A stretch of 64,000 bases of DNA from Ricordea florida (taxonomy: Eukaryota > Cnidaria > Anthozoa > Corallimorpharia > Ricordeidae), in assembly GCA_949710005.1 (NCBI GenBank), contig OX453280.1, positions 11,063,605 through 11,127,604 of the forward strand, written 5' to 3'. Within the stretch, counting starts at the first letter, position 1. The number at the start of each line of letters is the position of its first letter. The notes under the pieces are model-generated. The model searched no databases, was not told where the DNA came from, and was given only the letters and a program-made list of their open reading frames with translations. This document shows, in pieces, positions 60,240-64,000 of this stretch. The position numbers and the translations under genes are program-made.

Positions 60240-61130
60240 GTTTTTTTACAAGAGAATAGGGTAATTCCATCTTCTGGCACTCCATGATCATAAATGTTCA
60301 TGGTCTTCCTATAAAGCAAATAACGGGTTCATGAATGAAACCGTGGTGTTGTCTTATAAATTCTTGAATGGAAAGACTAATGAATGCATGATCATCATCC
60401 CGAGGAAAATATTGTACATAACCACCGTGATTATCTTGATGAAAGAATCTTACATTGCCTTCATGAGCCTCATCATTGTCATCATTGATGGCCTACAATA
60501 AAACAAGTTTTGTTTATATCACTTGTGATGATAAAGCCATGTGTTCGAAGAAAAGGACATAATCTGGAGCATCAAACATGTGGTCAAATAAAAGGGCATA
60601 ATCTTGATCATCATCAATATATTCACCCTAGAAAAGAAAGGCGATTTTTTTTTATGCTAAGGATAAGACATTGAAGTGCCAGAAGAGAGCATTACAACCT
60701 TTACAATCACAATAATCCATCTCATCAACCATATGGTAGCAGTAATTACAATCACAACCACAATAACGATATTGATCTACATCTTGTTGACATTCGTCAC
60801 ATTGGCATTGTAATAAATGAAATAACAGTTCACTATCACTATCACTATCATCACTATCTTCACCCTGGCAAAAAAAAAAGAAAAAAAACTTATTTGAATT
60901 TGCTCATAAAATCAAGCCATAACCTTCGGATTACTACATGTAAATCTTCACAAATATGTTCAATGAGTGGTACATCTGCATCCCGTAAATTGGGAACACC
61001 ATATCTATAACGAAGTAATCTCCAACACTCTCCAGTTTTTATATTTATCTATGAAAAAAGAAAAAACTATAATGTGTTACACCATTCGATTCTACTCATG
61101 ATGAAAACTATGTCAAAATATATCTCCAGA
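60240..61130 (-). CDS. Putative multi-exon acidic, Cys-rich protein (unidentified)
   Basis: Successive minus-strand segments each follow a T-rich tract plus AG: TGECWRLLRYRYGVPNLRDA (near 61040), GEDSDDSDSDSELLFHLL with many Cys (CQCDECQQ, YCDCKGC; 60865-60690), GEYIDDDQDYALLFDHMFD (60628-60520), AINDDNDEAHEGN (60492). Segments starting G-E-D/Y and containing LLF(H/D)H-like motifs look like duplicated exons. Exon borders are uncertain. Confidence 0.35.
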
Positions 61131-61291
61131 AGACTAAGTTTGGCAACTTGTAAACTTGCTTGATTGTGTTTATCCATAACATATCTTGCACATTCAGCAA
61201 GCATGTAATAAATCTACAAAAAATAAACATTAAAATTCATGATGGACGAAAAAACCACAAAGTCTTAGACACGGTGGGAAATTTCTACTCC

Positions 61292-61555
61292 TTAATCAGC
61301 CAAAAGAATGTCCACTTGATCCCAGTTTTTTAAAGAGACAATTGAGCTCGGCCGATATTGATTCATTCGATCCACAGCTGGTATTGTAGTTTTATTGGCC
61401 CATAGAAGCCTGGCAGCTAGTTTGTCTGTTTTGCACCAAAGACAAATCGTTTCTTCGCATCGTGAGCTTTCTTCTCGTACCAAATTTGCTATATTTTCAC
61501 TTTTTTTTCGCATTTTTGCTCCGGAGCAAAGTTGGCATAGACATCTGAAGAGCAA
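61292..61555 (-). CDS. Unidentified ORF with two CxxC pairs
   Basis: CLCQLCSGAK and CEETICLWCKTDKLAARLLW suggest a small zinc-binding unit. It lies upstream of, and may be spliced to, the segments at 60240-61130. Confidence 0.3.
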   Translation of the reverse strand: MLFRCLCQLCSGAKMRKKSENIANLVREESSRCEETICLWCKTDKLAARLLWANKTTIPAVDRMNQYRPSSIVSLKNWDQVDILLAD

Positions 61556-61559
61556 TCAT

Positions 61560-62880
61560 CGATCTGAAGTGTGAGTACCTTGTTTTATTTCTTATTTTTT
61601 TGCCTTCGTGTAGGATTTATGAACAAATTAAAACCATAGAACCACACTTTTGACTCTACTAAATATTTTTGGAACCTCGAGAACATTGATTGTTATTTAT
61701 TTAATATTGAAAATTTGTCACAAAATTGGTGAATTTTTAGGTGGCGTTGAGTGCTGCTGTGGCTGATGGGGAGCAAGAAGCGAAGAGCTCCGCGAAGAAC
61801 GACCAAAACTACAGAAAAACTGCGATTTCCCATAGGCGATCTCGCTCAATGGAGGTCTGAATTAAAAGAAGAATTTTTAAGAAAATCAAAGCAATTAAAT
61901 GCTTTGAGGAAGAATTCGAGCCGAATTAATTAGCAAGTAAGTAATATTGTCCTGACAATCATGGACTGGTCATGGAAATCATGCATGCATTCAACTCAAG
62001 ACTTTGTTTCTTATTTTGTGAATCTGGCTATTACTCTTTTATGATTACTTTTTTGTTTCATGGGTTTATAAAAGCCACTCTAATTGCTTCATTGCTGTTC
62101 TATTGTGTACATATAAAAATGTACAGTAAAAATTGCATTTAAATCCATGAAACAGTAGTACTACTTTAATTGGCTAGGACAGCTGAATGGCACAAATTAA
62201 GCAGAAGGAAAAAATTAATAAGTTGTTTTCTTGTTGTTTTTATTTTGAACTAGTTATGTTACACACTTTTAGTGTTTGCTTTCTAACTTTATTTTTTAAC
62301 TTTATATTTATTTATTTGAAAATACCCACTTAAAGTATATATCTATCTATCAATACTCAAAAGCTCTGCGTACAAATATGCTAAAAAGAGCCAAAAAGTA
62401 ATTTTGAGATAGACTTGTTCTATTCACATTAAACTGTAAAAGAAATATGACTGACTGTAGTAAAAACAGTGCAGTACTATCACCAATACTTTTTTACAGT
62501 TCAAATAAATTGACTTTGTTTCTCTAAAAAAAGAAAACTGATTGATAACTGATTTTAACTATTTATAACCAATCAATAACAGTTGTTATGCCTTTGATGT
62601 TGTGCCTTTTCAAATACTGTCTATTGACAGGGAAATCATAACAATGAATAATGCAAAACTATTTTATGTTTGTATGTTTTAAATGCATCTTTAATTACTC
62701 AATATATACCGATTATGAGATTATAAAAAAATATCTATGTATTTGACTTTAATTGTATGTCAAGTTTTAATGGAATAAAAGTTATTTGTATTTGAATCAT
62801 TCCTTGTGTTTATATTTATGTACAATGGTTAAGTGCTCCCTCTAAACCAGTGAATGTATAATTACACAGCAAATAGCACT
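61560..62880. other. AT-rich interval with one weak basic ORF
   Basis: An ORF at 61751-61933 (+) is Lys/Arg-rich (KKRRAPRRTTKTTEKL) and may follow an acceptor at 61740. The rest is AT-rich with no recognised element. Confidence 0.3.
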
Positions 62881-62894
62881 AAATTATGCTAGAG

Positions 62895-63265
62895 TAGAAG
62901 CACTAAATCTGTGAAACAAATATTACTAGTTATAATAAATAGTGTTGATGAGACAATAGAGAACAAACAAATTAGCATTATTTATCACCTACCTTGTACT
63001 ATGTTTGTTTCAGGAATTAAGTGTATTTACTCTACACTCTTTAGCAAGCTGTATCTTTAGTAATATTTATTTCATGAATTTAGCATGAGCACCTTATAAC
63101 AAAACAAATAAATGTATTAGAGCGCACACACTTAATCCGTGAAATATAAACAGTACAAAATAGGTGTTAAATTATGCTAATTTGTTTGTTTCCTATTGTC
63201 TAATCAACACTATTTAGTAGTAGCTAGTATTATTTGTTTCACAGATAAAGTGAGTGCACTCTCCT
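62895..63265. repeat. Inverted repeat with about 85-bp arms and 190-bp spacer
   Basis: ATCTGTGAAACAAATA..AATAGTGTTGAT..ACAATAG..ACAAATTAGCAT (62907-62983) pairs with 63176-63255. MITE-like, no ORF. Confidence 0.7.
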
Positions 63266-63462
63266 ATAAGTTACCTACAACATCGTAGACAATAGGAACC
63301 AAAATGTTTTCTTTGTATCAACAAGTACAAGTTATTGTTTATGGTTTAAATGTGTACTCTTTAACTCATGGAAATGAGTACAACTTACAGAAGTACCGAT
63401 GTGTGTATTGGGAAGTTGTGCATATTGCAAACACTATAACAAAAATCAAATTGTAAAATTTC

Positions 63463-63822
63463 CTAATCAAAATCGTATGTCATTCCAAACTGCTTCTCCT
63501 CATTTACAATAGCCTCAATTCTCTTCTTATTCTTGAACTTCTTCTTGAGAAACTCATCATCTGAATAAGAGGTGCCCATAATCTTATTAAAAAGACTTTT
63601 TACCGGCCCTGGCAAAAGAAGTAAACGCCAAGACAGCCTTCTTGTGTTTCTTTTGGTCTCGCCGGTGAATAAGCCGTAGTTTGTGGTTGACGCAAGTGTC
63701 CGTATAATTTGGAATAATTCTGTAGGCAATTCCACCTTTATAAAAACTTTCCAAGGACTTCTTGGAGCATACCTAAACGATAATCTTCTCATAAACTGCT
63801 TGTACCATCTCTCTGCTTTGCG
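63463..63822 (-). CDS. Unidentified ORF, about 120 codons, basic
   Basis: The frame can be read from ERWYKQFMRRLSFRYAPRSP through ELFQIIRTLASTTNYGLFTG to KKKFKNKKRIEA and TAA at 63463. Non-repetitive composition and length suggest a genuine coding exon. A further open stretch (NLDKGKVEKAFEDLKNL) lies at about 63880-63999 on the same strand in another frame and could be the preceding exon. No family recognised. Confidence 0.4.
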   Translation of the reverse strand, partial: RKAERWYKQFMRRLSFRYAPRSPWKVFIKVELPTELFQIIRTLASTTNYGLFTGETKRNTRRLSWRLLLLPGPVKSLFNKIMGTSYSDDEFLKKKFKNKKRIEAIVNEEKQFGMTYDFD

Positions 63823-64000
63823 TTAAATCATGGGGTAGTACTGGCCAACGCGATGCCTATGTTTTGACCTCGATGGTCCGAAATGGCTCTGTAATTGGCT
63901 CCACAAGATTTTTAAGGTCTTCAAAAGCCTTCTCCACTTTTCCTTTATCTAAATTGTCCAGAGACAATAGTTCAGACCGGCCTACAGTAAGTGCACCGAG

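Overview
The window looks like nuclear DNA from an anthozoan cnidarian, probably a reef coral. Genes are intron-rich, with GT-AG introns and long AT-rich introns. One gene joins a trypsin domain to ShKT domains. A large share of the sequence is palindromic MITEs, Penelope-like retroelements (PLEs), LINE fragments and tRNA-derived SINEs of the kind common in corals. I read no rRNA, CRISPR array or prokaryotic operon. The assignment to anthozoans is inference.

Host genes. (1) 845-1973 (+) is the 3' coding exon of a nicotinic acetylcholine receptor alpha-type subunit; its 5' exons are not recognised here. (2) 4811-35527 (-) is a complete AP-4 adaptor epsilon subunit gene (AP4E1). All 22 coding exons could be traced by hand with compatible splice phases, giving a protein of about 1173 residues. 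Its introns hold most of the repeats in the left half of the window. (3) 42137-48716 (-) is a secreted trypsin-like protease with a signal-peptide exon, two protease exons and two ShKT exons; its 3' end is not resolved.

Mobile DNA. 8078-10768 is a PIF/Harbinger transposon with TTA target duplications, both genes decayed, and a nested hAT-like MITE. 37505-40171 and 51505-53745 are PLE loci, each arranged head to head with 3' ends facing outward. LINE fragments lie near 20.6, 44.3, 54.5 and 57.6 kb. Many foldback elements fill introns, often within tens of bases of exons. Several carry a CCAATCAGAGCGCG-like motif and an ATG-containing exon fragment that resembles the N-terminus of the KIAA1958/DUF3504 tyrosine-recombinase-like family.

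Most notable signals. A 258-nt tandem repeat at 13.8-14.2 kb holds one intact-looking and one decayed type I hammerhead ribozyme (retrozyme or PLE pLTR). PLE-associated hammerhead-like motifs occur at 3.84, 14.56, 37.55 and 42.7 kb. The right end (59.5-64 kb) has a compact promoter-like module (CCAAT, TATA, octamer, two E2F-type sites in a tandem repeat) beside two tiny overlapping Arg/Lys-rich ORFs and a multi-segment acidic/Cys-rich reading frame. I cannot assign this cluster; it may be virus-like or a new transposon.
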